From Plakobranchus ocellatus (lineage: Eukaryota > Mollusca > Gastropoda > Plakobranchidae): a DNA stretch of 32,988 bases. Both the position numbers and the translations under genes were made by a program. Under the pieces are notes generated by a model. That model ran no database searches. It was not told the origin of the DNA and worked only from the letters and a program-made list of their open reading frames with translations. Shown piece by piece: positions 1-9,189 of the stretch (its first letter is position 1; each line of letters opens with the position of its first letter). The stretch lies in contig BLXT01004603.1 in assembly GCA_019648995.1 (NCBI GenBank), positions 271,071 through 304,058 of the forward strand, written 5' to 3'.

Positions 1-1522
1 AGATTTACAGGGAAACCTTAAAAATATTATAGCATTACTAGGCTTCAAAAGCAATGCCAGTGTTATGTAGACTTTTCAGTACAGTTGCTGTAGAGTTGAG
101 CAAAAAGCTTTTACAGTAGTGCTCAGCTGCAGCGGGACCTTACTGGAAGCCTCTTTTTTTCTCTATGTAAACCCTATTACCCCCACATGGGTTTAACGGA
201 CAAGGAAAAGTATGAACTTGGATACAGCAGGAGGGGGCTGATGAGGAAGAATAACGCCCTGCATGTTTGGTTTATTTATTCTTTCCTCCCCTTGTTAGTT
301 CAGTTCCCACTGGACAGCATGGTACACATGACTGTGTAGCATATAAAATAAAATACATGCACTATCATAACCTGCCATTGCTCATGTGGAAGTGTGAGAG
401 AGGCATGGGGTTAGGGGTTCAAACTTGACAGTCAGCTGTGTGCAACCTTGTAGCTGGTCACTTCATTGATTACGAAGAAGGAAGGCACTGAGTCAGTGTG
501 TGATCTAGATCTAGGCCAGTCTGTGATCTAGGCTGGTTTAGATTTACCTTTACACACTTTGCTGTTGGATAGAGTGATCAGCAGTGCAACCTGCATCAAA
601 GATAGCTTGAGAATATCAAAAGTGTTTGAATTTTTTTTGGAGGGAGGGAGAGAGAGGCTGGGATGTGGAGCAAAGGGTTGGTTGGACTGGAAGGGGCTCT
701 CTCATATGGTTGCATGAGAGAGCGTGAGACAAGATATGGAGAAAGAGAGGGGGGGGGGGTTCACTTTCTCTTTGCATTCCTATAGGGAGAACATGCCTAC
801 GATGGGATTCTTCCCCTGGAACCAGAAGTCCCACTGTAATCATGTTCTGCTGTAAACGTTTGTCCTAAGTTTTTGGGAAAGTTCATAAGGTCAAGTCAAC
901 TGGAGATATCTCGTCATGACGACTGGGATCTGGCATTAATTCCACTTCAAGTTCAAGTTTATCTGATGACGCTGGGAATAAGATAAACAAATCTCGTCAC
1001 CATGATTAGAATTATATTGCCTAAAGCAAAAATTTAAATGGAAGTGTCCCATTCCTTGCTTCAGTATCTTTTTAAAAAACTATTAGATTTATTGCTCATT
1101 CTCTTTTTTTTGTGGTCAAAGGCATAATAATTTTTGGTAAGCTATGCTATAATATAATCGTCAATAAAAATCTTCATAAAATGTATTGGTATAAAATAAT
1201 CATTTTTTGAAAATAGGCTCCATTTAAAAAAAAAGAAAAATTTAATTTTCCATACTTGACAAGCCAATACTAAACATAATTTTTAAAGACAAGTTAGAAA
1301 AAGTATCAGCAGATCTTCATAGAAACAAAGATTATAATTAAAGGCTTTTCAATTCTTTGATAGAACCCAGGCTTTTCCCTCTACCCATATTTCACAATTT
1401 CAGTAAAATTTTGATATAAAATGATGCCATAATACCTGAAAACCAAGATGTAAAAATTAAAAATGTCATAAAATGCATCATAACATTTCCTTTTTAGAAA
1501 CTTTTTCTTATGATCATGCTAG
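1..1522. other. Non-coding sequence upstream of the Nudix exon (intron of NUDT6-like gene)
   Basis: I find no exon here. The part of a NUDT6 protein that should precede the exon at 1523, including the conserved P-G-G start of the Nudix box, is not recognisable on the plus strand, so it probably lies left of the window. The stretch is AT-rich after about 1000. It holds a G homopolymer near 749-760, a perfect CTAGATCTAG palindrome at 505-514, and a pyrimidine-rich acceptor tract just before 1497. No RNA gene or complete mobile element is seen. Confidence 0.55.
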
Positions 1523-1725
1523 GTGAGGAACTTGATGAGACAGCCAAGAGAGAAGTTTCTGAAGAAACAGGTGTTCCATGTGAGTTTGTGTGTGTGTTGG
1601 CATTCAGACATATGCACAACTATCGACATGGCTGCTCAGATTTCTACTATGTGTGCCTATTGAGACCCTTGAGCCTGGAAATTAAACCATGTCCTAATGA
1701 GATTGCTGAGTGCAAGTGGTTGGAT
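1523..1725 (+). CDS. NUDT6: NUDT6-like exon carrying the Nudix box
   Basis: The frame reads E-E-L-D-E-T-A-K then R-E-V-S-E-E-T-G-V, which is the E-x7-R-E-U-x-E-E-x-G-U part of the Nudix signature. All the catalytic glutamates in this part are present. I place the acceptor at the AG of 1521-1522, phase 1, completing a glycine codon GGT. The AG at 1496-1497 has a better pyrimidine tract. It would add K-L-F-L-M-I-M-L and put Leu where the invariant Nudix Gly should be, so I prefer 1523 but am not certain. The donor is GTAGGT after GAT at 1725, which makes the junction L-D/L-D-E-Y. Reading past the donor reaches a stop within three codons. Confidence 0.8.
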
Positions 1726-4700
1726 GTAGGTCATTGATTTTTTTTTACTGAAATCACCATTGAATTTGAAAATGTTCTCTGTCTTTCTTTCTCTCTCTAN
1801 CCCCCAAAAAAAGAAGAAAAAATCCAGAGCATGCCCATCTCTGCCTCTTAGAGTGATCAAAGGATATACTTTTTTTTACTCTTGCATGAATTTATATGGC
1901 AGGAAAAACAATCTGAAATTCCAGAAAAATGCGGAGAATGCCCATCTCTGCATGAATAATCCCATTTTGACAGATGTTTATTTTTCATCCTTCCCTTTTC
2001 CCTGTGTAAAAGTACTAAAACAACCAGTAAAATATAGCTCCTTTCTTGGCAATAACAGAATAATCACCCAATCATAGGTAACTCTTTGATGTAATACTTG
2101 AAAGACTCATGATATTTCATATGTTACAGTAAAATCCAGCCTTATCTTGCCTGTTTCAACTGCCAGAGTATTTTACATCCACGAAAATCATTGGCATGCA
2201 CTTGAGGTGGCAGAGGGTTAGGGATAAGGTAAAAGGCCTAACATATAATTGATAGCCTCTGTGGCACTATTGAGCCAATTGCAATGAACAAGAAATACAG
2301 ATGTGCAAGTGTCTCTAGTTGTATTTAAAATGAAAAGATTGAGAGAGGCTGTCTATTTGTAACACGGCGTAGTTATAGCGATCTTTTAGACGGCAGGCCA
2401 GTGATGGCCTGGCCGGCTTGACCTAGGTCAAACTGCGATCACTTACCGGGTCAGCGGTATTCGTTTCTTCTGCCTGCAGAACTTATACATTGGTGAAATT
2501 ATATTATCGTTTAACTTTATTAAGTAGCGAAAAAGTAAAGACATCAGCCCTTTTTGAATGCGATCTTGTAAAAAATATGGAAGGGTATTTGATTTACGAA
2601 AAAAAATGGTAATCCTAACATGTATAGATCCGATATAATGAGATCCAAAGTTTCAAGACTATTTAAAAGAAAAATAATAATACATGCGATGTTTTGATTG
2701 GATTAAAAAAAAAATTGTATTAACCGATTAGTACCAAACTCATGCAATGTGTAGTAGGGACATATTACTGAACACTCACCAAGTTTCATTCCGTTACCAC
2801 AAAGAGTTCTCTTGTAATATAACTATATATCCAGTGTTGATGTTATAATCCATTTTCTCCCAACACTCACATACTCCAGGTTATAGATGTAACAGTACGG
2901 CTTTAACATTTTTAAATGATTTTTATTTTAATACATGTACTGAAAGAACAATGTGTGCATTAGTATAGGCTCAGATAAGCACTTTGGCAACCCAATGGTA
3001 CTTTAATAAATACAAATAAATAATTTATTTAGGATCACAGGAATGGTTTTATCACAGAATCATTTGCCTTATAGCGATTTCCTTTTGCAAAAATGTTTTG
3101 AATGTTTGTCTTCAATATCGGTTTTTAAATCCAAACCATAAATAAATAATATATCAGCAGTATGCGAAGCGCACGGATGAGTTCTTTGATTATTTTTTTG
3201 TTTGTTTAGCGCTAACGCAAAGTGCTCGGCATATCCGACAAAGTTTATTTAAATAATCAACATGTGTCTCTCTTGTGTGCTCCATGTTTGTAAATTGTAA
3301 ACTGTAACTTTTGAGAAGAGAAACATAAAAACCGCAAATTACAAAAACTGTATCAGTGGTAACGGAAAAATTCTTTTACTACTCAAATGTCAATGATTTT
3401 AACTGATAAATGTCACTGAAAAAAACAGAATATCACAATACAATTTACGGTAATTTGCAAATTAAAATTTTAATTAACGAGGCTCTGACAAACACAAATT
3501 AGAAAAATAAACACAATTTTCACGAATCCACTGTACTCACAATAATCAAGATAGAAAGATGAAAGTATCACAAGCGGAAAAATATAAATCAGAAGAAGGG
3601 AATAGTGCAACAATAATAATCCAAGCAGTGGTAGGTTTCAACCAATAATGACTTTATAGGGGGTGTTAAGAGCGTTTTAATGCTACTCGAATGGGCAGTG
3701 TGGGAAAGGCATGTTAGGAGCGCCGTGACCCAGGTCAAGCGCCGGTCAGCTGTCAGGATGAGAAAGATGTATGACAGCATGATGCTCGCCGGTACCCAAA
3801 CTAAAGTAGAAGATATTTAGAGGAAAGTTTACGCCGTGGTAAGGACTCTAAACCAAAATTTGAAAGTTATGATATGAATGAAATGACCTCTGGAAAGGAG
3901 AGATTTTTAGATTCTTAGAGTTTTAATTTTGAATATGTAGCTGTAACTCAATATTTGATGACTTTATGATTTTTTCACACTCTTAAACTTAAATACAGGG
4001 CTTAAGTTATTAAATTATATGGACACACTCTTTTGGCGACATATTTAATGCCTACTTTTTATTTTAAGACAGTCAGGCACACTTAAGATATTTTATTTTC
4101 TCACATGAATATAATTTTTCTTGGAAATTTGCACCTTTTGCCAAGGAAGGCAAACGCTCTCACTTGTTTACAAAGTAAAAAAATTAATCAAGAAAACAAA
4201 ATTTGGAATCAAATAGTATTGTTTAAGATCTTTGTAAATATTTCATTCAAAACAATAGTTAATTTATTATTTAAGAGTGAAAGCTGTAGAGATTTAATAA
4301 AAAAAACCCGAAATCATGAATTTCAAGTCTTTGAAATAATTCCCCAGATTGTGTGATTAACAAAAATTCGGAAGTGGTAGGAGGATTTAACTTTCCTTTT
4401 ACATACCAAAATCATTCAATGAAGCAACTAAATCCCTCCAACTATAGAACTATTGCACTCTTGAGGTGCTTATGTAAGACCCTCATTGGTGTGTGACTGA
4501 CTAGTCCATATGCTCAAGTCCAGAAACCTGTCAAAGTTTCAGTGCTGTTTTAGGAAAGGCCAAAGCACATTCAATCACTTAATTTGGTTGAAACATTCAT
4601 TGTAAAGGCTTTGGACAGGAAATAAATGAGTTTGGGCAGTTTTTTTCAACCTTGAAAAAGTGTATATTCACCTGGAAAAATGGAATTTAAATTACCTGTT

Positions 4701-6471
4701 AAATCTTGATTTTAGGGGCAGATTGCCCATTTTTATTTCAAGTTTCCTTAAAAGATCAATACTTTGAAGTTAAAATGGTACATACATTTCTTTCTTCCAC
4801 CATCAAGAAAATGGTGTTCCCCAAAGCAGTATTTCATCCCTATTCTTTTCAATCTAAATATAAATAAAATAATAAAATCTGTTACAAAAAAGTAAATGCC
4901 TCCTTTTTTGTAGGTGATTTTACCATGATTTTGTCATCTATGCTGAGAGCAAACATTTGCAGCATCTTGAGCATACCATCCAACTTTGTATTAATAGAGT
5001 ACAGAAGTGGGTCTCCTTGAGCAGATTTAGTTCTTATCAATTTTGAAGACCATCTGTGTCCACTTCTACAAAAAAAATTTTTACACTAAGCCAGCCCTTC
5101 ACCTGGTTCAGTGGTTGCCGGCTGATCCCGATGAAAAGTGAGGCAAAATTGTTGGGGTCATTTTTGACCAAAAATTAAAAATTTTCAGCCACACTAAATA
5201 TTTAAAAGTAGGCACCTTTAAAGAATTAAATTTATTGTGAGTTGTAGGCCATACGGGCTGGGGTGCAGATAGAGCCATCCTTCTACAGCTTTACCAGACT
5301 TACTTTGGTCCAAATTGGACTATGGCAGTATCGCATAATAGATATATATTAAAAAAAAGAAAAAAAAAACACATTCTGTGCGCCCTGGACCCTATACATC
5401 ATCAATGCCTTGTATTGCTGTGGAGACTTTCAGAACATCATGTATCAAAAGTTTATTTGCTGAGTGTAGAGAACCCTCTCTCAAGCACTACAGCACCAAA
5501 TCAGTTTTTAATTTTTTTATTAAAACAAAAGGCTCTTCCTCGGAATCCATGTTAAACTATTTTTTATTGCTCCTTGCCTGATTTTTTTAAAATTCTGAAT
5601 CAGAGCCAGACCATACTTCTCATACACATCAAGAATTCTGAAATCAATCTTAATAAAATTCATAATCAATATATATTATGTAGTGCCCTCCTCCTTCTAG
5701 ACTTTCACTTTTCACTCACTGAGCGTAAGAAGTATTTCACCAGTGAGGTGGTCTACCAAGAAGAGTTTTTGTAGAATATATGAAGAATTTCCTAATCATT
5801 ATGCTGTCCACACTGATGCCTCTAAAATGTCGGAAAAAGTTGCAGCTGCAGATCGTCCACACTGCATAAAGGCAACCTGCCAGTATATAAGATGTGAAAT
5901 ATTGATATGTGAAAGATATATATATATATAAATGACTTTTGTATCTTTTATGCATAAATATTTTACACCTTATAAAAATGCTTTTTCTTTAATTCACGGA
6001 TTTTTCATTGGCAGTAGCAGTCTTAAACACTATACTTTATGTCACAATTTTTTAGCTTAGCACATACACTTGGTATTGTCTTTTTTTTGTTATGATAAAG
6101 TCTAAGGGCAGAGCGTTTGTGCATATATTCTGTGTTGTTCATATGTGTGTGCTGGTGGTTGTTCCATACAAATAATAACTTAGATTTAAGTCATTCTGAA
6201 ATGAACCTTTTATTTTTATTATTCTGTATTTCAGCTGGACGAGTATGAGGCAATAACTCCTTCGGACATCAACAAATACTTTGTGCAAAAGTATCGAGAA
6301 TATATTGCTACTGGGATGGCTATCAAGGGGAAAAAAGTCCTCTCCTATAACAAGAAATCTGTGAACAGTGTCTATAGTGCATGTGAGATTTTTGACAATC
6401 TAGACAATCAGCAAAATATCCAGACCTCAAGTAAAGAAGTTTCAACAAATGTTGCTGAGAGACAAGTTTAA
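1523..6471 (+). CDS. NUDT6: NUDT6-like Nudix hydrolase, 3' part of the gene (two exons in window)
   Basis: Exons at 1523-1725 and 6235-6471 join in phase 0 across an intron that starts GTAGGT and ends TTTCAG. Together they encode about 145 residues ending at a TAA at 6469-6471. The first exon carries the distal Nudix box with R-E-V-S-E-E-T-G, the catalytic helix that binds divalent metal in Nudix enzymes. It continues into a C-S-D-F-Y-Y segment and an E-C-K-W segment typical of NUDT6. The second exon carries the C-terminal helix, K-Y-R-E-Y-I, and a polar tail. NUDT6 is a Nudix-family nucleoside-diphosphate-linked hydrolase. Its substrate cannot be read from this fragment. The N-terminal exons lie outside the window. 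Assignment to NUDT6 rather than another Nudix family rests on the downstream segments and is an inference from remembered family sequence. Confidence 0.82.
1726..2362. other. Intron segment with one ambiguous base and a short diverged repeat
   Basis: This is the start of the 4.5 kb NUDT6-like intron. Position 1800 is an N between a CT-rich run and a C5A7 run, probably an unresolved homopolymer. A 27-28 bp imperfect direct repeat shares the exact core ATGCCCATCTCTGC at 1831-1844 and 1938-1951. No coding homology is seen; the open frame across 1760-2077 reads through low-complexity sequence and resembles nothing known. Confidence 0.5.
2363..2371 (+). repeat. Left terminal inverted repeat of the RAG1-N-like element
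   Basis: CACGGCGTA is the exact reverse complement of 3830-3838 and is preceded by GTAA. Its first seven bases match the RSS heptamer CACAGTG at five of seven positions. No ACAAAAACC-like nonamer is seen at a 12 or 23 spacing. Confidence 0.6.
2409..2430 (+). repeat. Left subterminal inverted repeat
   Basis: This 22-bp segment pairs with the reverse complement of 3726-3749, with two mismatches and a 2-nt indel. It contains the palindrome TTGACCTAGGTCAA (running to 2432). Subterminal palindromes of this kind often serve as transposase-binding sites; that role is inferred here. Confidence 0.5.
3037..3285 (-). pseudogene. RAG1 N-terminal-region-like zinc-binding domain, frameshifted relic
   Basis: On the minus strand an ATG at 3285 opens a 31-codon frame containing L-N-K-L-C-R-I-C (residues 12-19), then stops at 3190 in an A-rich run. 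One base out of frame, similarity resumes with T-H-P-C, then D-I-L-F-I-Y-G-L-D and K-H-S-K-H-F-C. A further shift gives N-R-Y-K-A-N-D-S-V. The order CxxC, spacer, (Y/F)-x-(L/I)-D, D, H-(P/S), F-C-x2-C is that of the RAG1 N-terminal zinc region and of related molluscan and cnidarian transposon proteins. The second Cys of the distal C-x2-C is gone. Two frameshifts and a lost zinc ligand make this a dead copy. It starts inside the TIR-bounded element, pointing away from the right end. Homology to RAG1-N is my recognition from memory and needs a profile search. Confidence 0.6.
3726..3749 (-). repeat. Right subterminal inverted repeat
   Basis: This is the partner of 2409-2430; read on the minus strand it begins CTGACCGG and ends TTGACCTGGGTCA. 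Just inside it on the minus strand is another CACGGCG heptamer (3727-3721), identical to the start of the terminal repeat. Confidence 0.5.
3830..3838 (-). repeat. Right terminal inverted repeat of the RAG1-N-like element
   Basis: TACGCCGTG is the exact inverse of the left end and is followed by GTAA, matching the tetranucleotide before the left end. Confidence 0.6.
3843..4379. other. Intron sequence between two mobile-element relics
   Basis: AT-rich sequence. An open frame at 4105-4356 on the plus strand has no recognisable family and AT-driven composition. It may include eroded 5' sequence of the LINE that follows, but I see no clear endonuclease motif. Confidence 0.4.
4380..5890 (+). mobile_element. 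Jockey/I-type non-LTR retrotransposon relic (RT plus RNase H)
   Basis: Shifting plus-strand frames carry RT landmarks in the right order. P-S-N-Y-R-T-I-A-L followed by C-L-C-K-T-L lies at 4434-4485 (RT entry region). A F-N-L-E-K-type segment follows near 4640. G-V-P-Q-S-S-I-S-S lies near 4812 (for G-V-P-Q-G-S-I-L-S). F-V-G-D-F at 4907-4921 stands for the F-V-D-D-F catalytic box, with one catalytic Asp changed to Gly. G-A-D-R-A-I-L lies near 5265, D-P-I-H-H-Q-C near 5389 and E-P-S-L near 5475. H-T-D-A-S-K at about 5809-5826 matches the start of a RNase H domain. Many stops and frameshifts, and a broken RT active site, show it is inactive. It lies in sense orientation in the NUDT6-like intron. 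Elements with this RT type and a RNase H domain are usually filed near Jockey/I/Loa; the exact clade is uncertain. Confidence 0.85.
5916..5930. repeat. (TA)n microsatellite
   Basis: An uninterrupted AT/TA run just downstream of the LINE relic, within the NUDT6-like intron. The 300 bases between it and the next exon are AT-rich and otherwise empty. Confidence 0.8.
6235..6471 (+). CDS. NUDT6: NUDT6-like terminal coding exon
   Basis: The exon begins after TTCTGTATTTCAG with CTG-GAC-GAG and runs 78 codons to TAA. It encodes L-D-E-Y, then I-N-K-Y-F-V-Q-K-Y-R-E-Y-I and an L-S-Y motif, matching the conserved C-terminal region of NUDT6. It ends in a polar Ser/Asn/Gln-rich tail without obvious structure. 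Phase 0 agrees with the donor at 1725. No signal peptide or membrane segment occurs in this part. Confidence 0.85.
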   Translation: MDEYEAITPSDINKYFVQKYREYIATGMAIKGKKVLSYNKKSVNSVYSACEIFDNLDNQQNIQTSSKEVSTNVAERQV

Positions 6472-6680
6472 CAGTTTTGTTCTCGGGAGAAATTTTTTTG
6501 AAAGAAAGATACGGCAAAAGAAATAGGACTCAAAAAATGGCAATGACATTTTGTTTGTGAAAAGTTTTCAATGTTTTCTTCATTTTTTCCTTGTCGTTTT
6601 TACATTTAAACTACTGTAAACTTTCACAATTCAGTGGAATACGCTGATAGCAAACTTGCTGAAAAGAAATTCATCATTAA

Positions 6681-6686
6681 AATAAA
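6681..6686 (+). terminator. Polyadenylation signal of the NUDT6-like gene
   Basis: AATAAA lies 210 bases after the stop codon and is followed by a T-rich stretch, giving a short 3' UTR of roughly 230 bases. No competing AATAAA is seen between the stop and this site. Confidence 0.65.
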
Positions 6687-6699
6687 TTTTTTTCTTCAG

Positions 6700-9189
6700 A
6701 CCTGATTTTTCCTTTCTTACTTTACTAATACAGTCTAGTGTATATAATACTTACAATCAAAACATGCCCAATTCTGCTTTATAAGATAAATTTGGCGTAC
6801 CTGTCTGCAAGTGTAAACCAGCAACACAGTTGTCTATTCATTAGATTTAAGCAAAGGATCTAACCCAAAAACAATCCCTGCAACAGAGTACCATGACAGG
6901 CTAGAAAGATTACTGCTATATCTAACCAGGTCAAACTCCATTCTTCACTCATTACAACTGGCCCACAACATGGCCATACTTTTGTTCCAAAACCGCCAAG
7001 GCACTGGGTGGGTAGTCTACACCGGCAGCAATTTTAATGGTGCCAAAAAGAAGGTTTAAAGCCAAAATTGCTTAGTCAATATTATAAATATTAATGAATT
7101 AGTTACTATGAACACAAAGAAAAAAACATAAAAGTACGCTTATTCAGAAAAATACATGATTAGGCCTACGCCTTTTCTTTATGGACATCTGTGACCAGAA
7201 TTAAACATTTCTCTTCCTTGACAAAAATGAAGTTGTTTCCACACTAGACCTAAATAGATCTAGTTCCTAAATTTTTTTTAGTGTTGTCTGTAATTGGACT
7301 TCTTGATCATTATGGATTCTAACTATCCCTTCCTTCTTTGCATTCTGCCACAAATTTCTTTACTAGATTGTTAACAGAGACATTCCTGATTTAGGATTTT
7401 GTCATGCTTATAAAAAAATTATTACAACATGACACATGAATCCATGGAATTCATTTTTAACGACAACTTGAATAAAGACATCTATTGCTATAAAGTGAGA
7501 CTTTAAGCTTTTTTTTTTCTTTTTTTACTCTGCCATTTACTGATTTTAGTAATAAAATGTGTTGAAACTGCTTCCTTTGGTAATAACGATAAGGAAAGCT
7601 AGAAGTTGAAAATAAAAAAAAACCAAGAAGAAGAAGAAAGGCATCTAAAAGTGCCAATTAGTGTTAAATGTTTGACTGTGTAAATGTTACTGTGGGCCTA
7701 GGTTTCCTTTACCACACCTCAAGCAGTTGAAATAAAAGTGTTTCAATTTGCTGTATTTTTATGTACTTGGAAAAGAATGAAAAAAAAAAACAATTAAAAA
7801 AATCATCTGAAAAATTATTGTAGTTAAATAACATAACAAATACAAAAACTCTTGTTTTTATTTTTAAGCCCTCCAACTAAAACAATGTAGAATATATCCA
7901 TTTATTTAAAAATTCTTCAAACCATGAAAATCCGAAATATATTTTTTATTTCATTAGTATACAAAAAGAGAAAAAGGAACATATGAAATGGAAGTTCAAA
8001 CTTAGAAGTGTGAAACAATATTATTTTTCCTCTTTCTTGATAACTGTGTACCTCCTTGAGTAAATAAATAACATCTGTAAGAAAAATGATAAACAAATAC
8101 ATTTATTTCATTTTCAAACAAAATATCCCTTGTAAAGAAAAAATCACAGCATAATGTGCGAATGGAGTTTGACTCTTGAATTGACATGTAAACTAGCTGG
8201 TAACTACACCAGGATATAATTATAGTACAAAACTATATGTTTAAAGTTACAAAGTGATTTTTAAATCTCTTTTACAAGTTTCAGGTGGATAGAAATTTTG
8301 ACTCTTATCTGACAAATTTGATAATATAAACATTCATATTATCTTCATTTTGAGAGAAATTATAGAAATATGAAATTAAAAAAAAATTTTGAAAAGCATT
8401 TTCAATGTAGCCAAAGAATGCAAAGTATTCATCACACCACTTAATTCATTCTAAGCACACATATAAATTTATTGACAAATTCAATATTTTTCAAGAACCT
8501 CTTCCTATTGAAAATGGCTTTTATTTAGCATCAAAATGGGCCAAAACCATATTTCCTGCACGTTATGGCAAGGCAGAATTTTTTTCAAATATTAAAAAAC
8601 AATACAAAATATACACAAATTTCAAAAATCATACTTCAAATTGCTTGTAAATGGAACACAAACATAATCTTCTAAAAAAAGCAATACTTTATTTACAATA
8701 CAAGACTTAATCCTATTTAAAAGTAGGACATGAAAGACAAAAATTATCATTCAAATGACAGTTTCTGTGAATAAACCGCATGAGCTCTTAGCATCTTCAG
8801 GGCTGGGAATCGTCCGCCTAAAGGTGGATTTTCGCTTATCACAACCATATTGTCCGCTCATCAAAAGAGGTCTTCCGACTTTTTATTTTTTTTTTTTTAT
8901 TTTTAATTATTACTTTCATGTATAATTTAAAGAAAAAGAATTTTGAAAGAAGAAATGAGCTCATAAATTTCCTTTTCATTCTATAAGAATCGTCCTTTTC
9001 AGGCTGACATAATTTGCAGTTTACTGCTAAAAATAGACACAAAAAAAATTGAACCACAACAATGTATTCAGTATTCTATATAATTTTTTACACTCTGCAT
9101 TGGTTGGATTGATAATCATTTATAAAATGAAACGCAACATTCTTTGGTAATCTATGCTATCTTTATGGAAATGGCCCAAATGAAAAATT
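6700..9189. other. Intergenic AT-rich region without supportable genes
   Basis: This lies between the 3' ends of two convergent genes. Open frames here are short, AT- or homopolymer-driven and resemble no family. It holds A/T homopolymers near 7510, 7780 and 8890 and a TAGGCCTA palindrome at 7161-7168. No tRNA or other RNA gene is recognised. Confidence 0.5.

Larger units (their letters stand above)
2363..3838 (-). mobile_element. 1.48 kb TIR transposon relic with RAG1-N-like domain (N-RAG-TP/Chapaev-like, candidate)
   Basis: The ends are perfect 9-bp inverted repeats, CACGGCGTA at 2363-2371 and TACGCCGTG at 3830-3838. Directly outside lie identical GTAA tetranucleotides at 2359-2362 and 3839-3842, consistent with a 4-bp target duplication. 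Subterminal inverted repeats occur at 2409-2430 and 3726-3749, around TTGACCT-A/G-GGTCA. A perfect 12-bp pair lies at 2789-2800 and 3356-3367. The last two pairs share an axis near 3078, with 358-359 bp between them on both sides. A minus-strand relic frame at about 3037-3285 resembles the RAG1 N-terminal zinc region. Known background, from memory: N-RAG-TP from Aplysia encodes a RAG1-N-like protein with RSS-like ends, and Chapaev elements make 4-bp duplications. The class is inferred. No DDE catalytic core is seen, so the copy is non-autonomous or internally deleted. Confidence 0.6.

Noticed and set aside
413..430. GGGGTTCAAACTTG, resembling a tRNA B box
   Set aside because: No A box or tRNA stem is found upstream and the last two B-box bases are wrong.
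616..843. 75-codon minus-strand frame near the left edge
   Set aside because: It runs through GA-rich low-complexity sequence and a G homopolymer and resembles no protein.
3589..3780. 63-codon minus-strand frame inside the RAG1-N-like element
   Set aside because: It lies in the terminal-repeat region, has no similarity to a transposase, and is upstream of the zinc-domain ATG.
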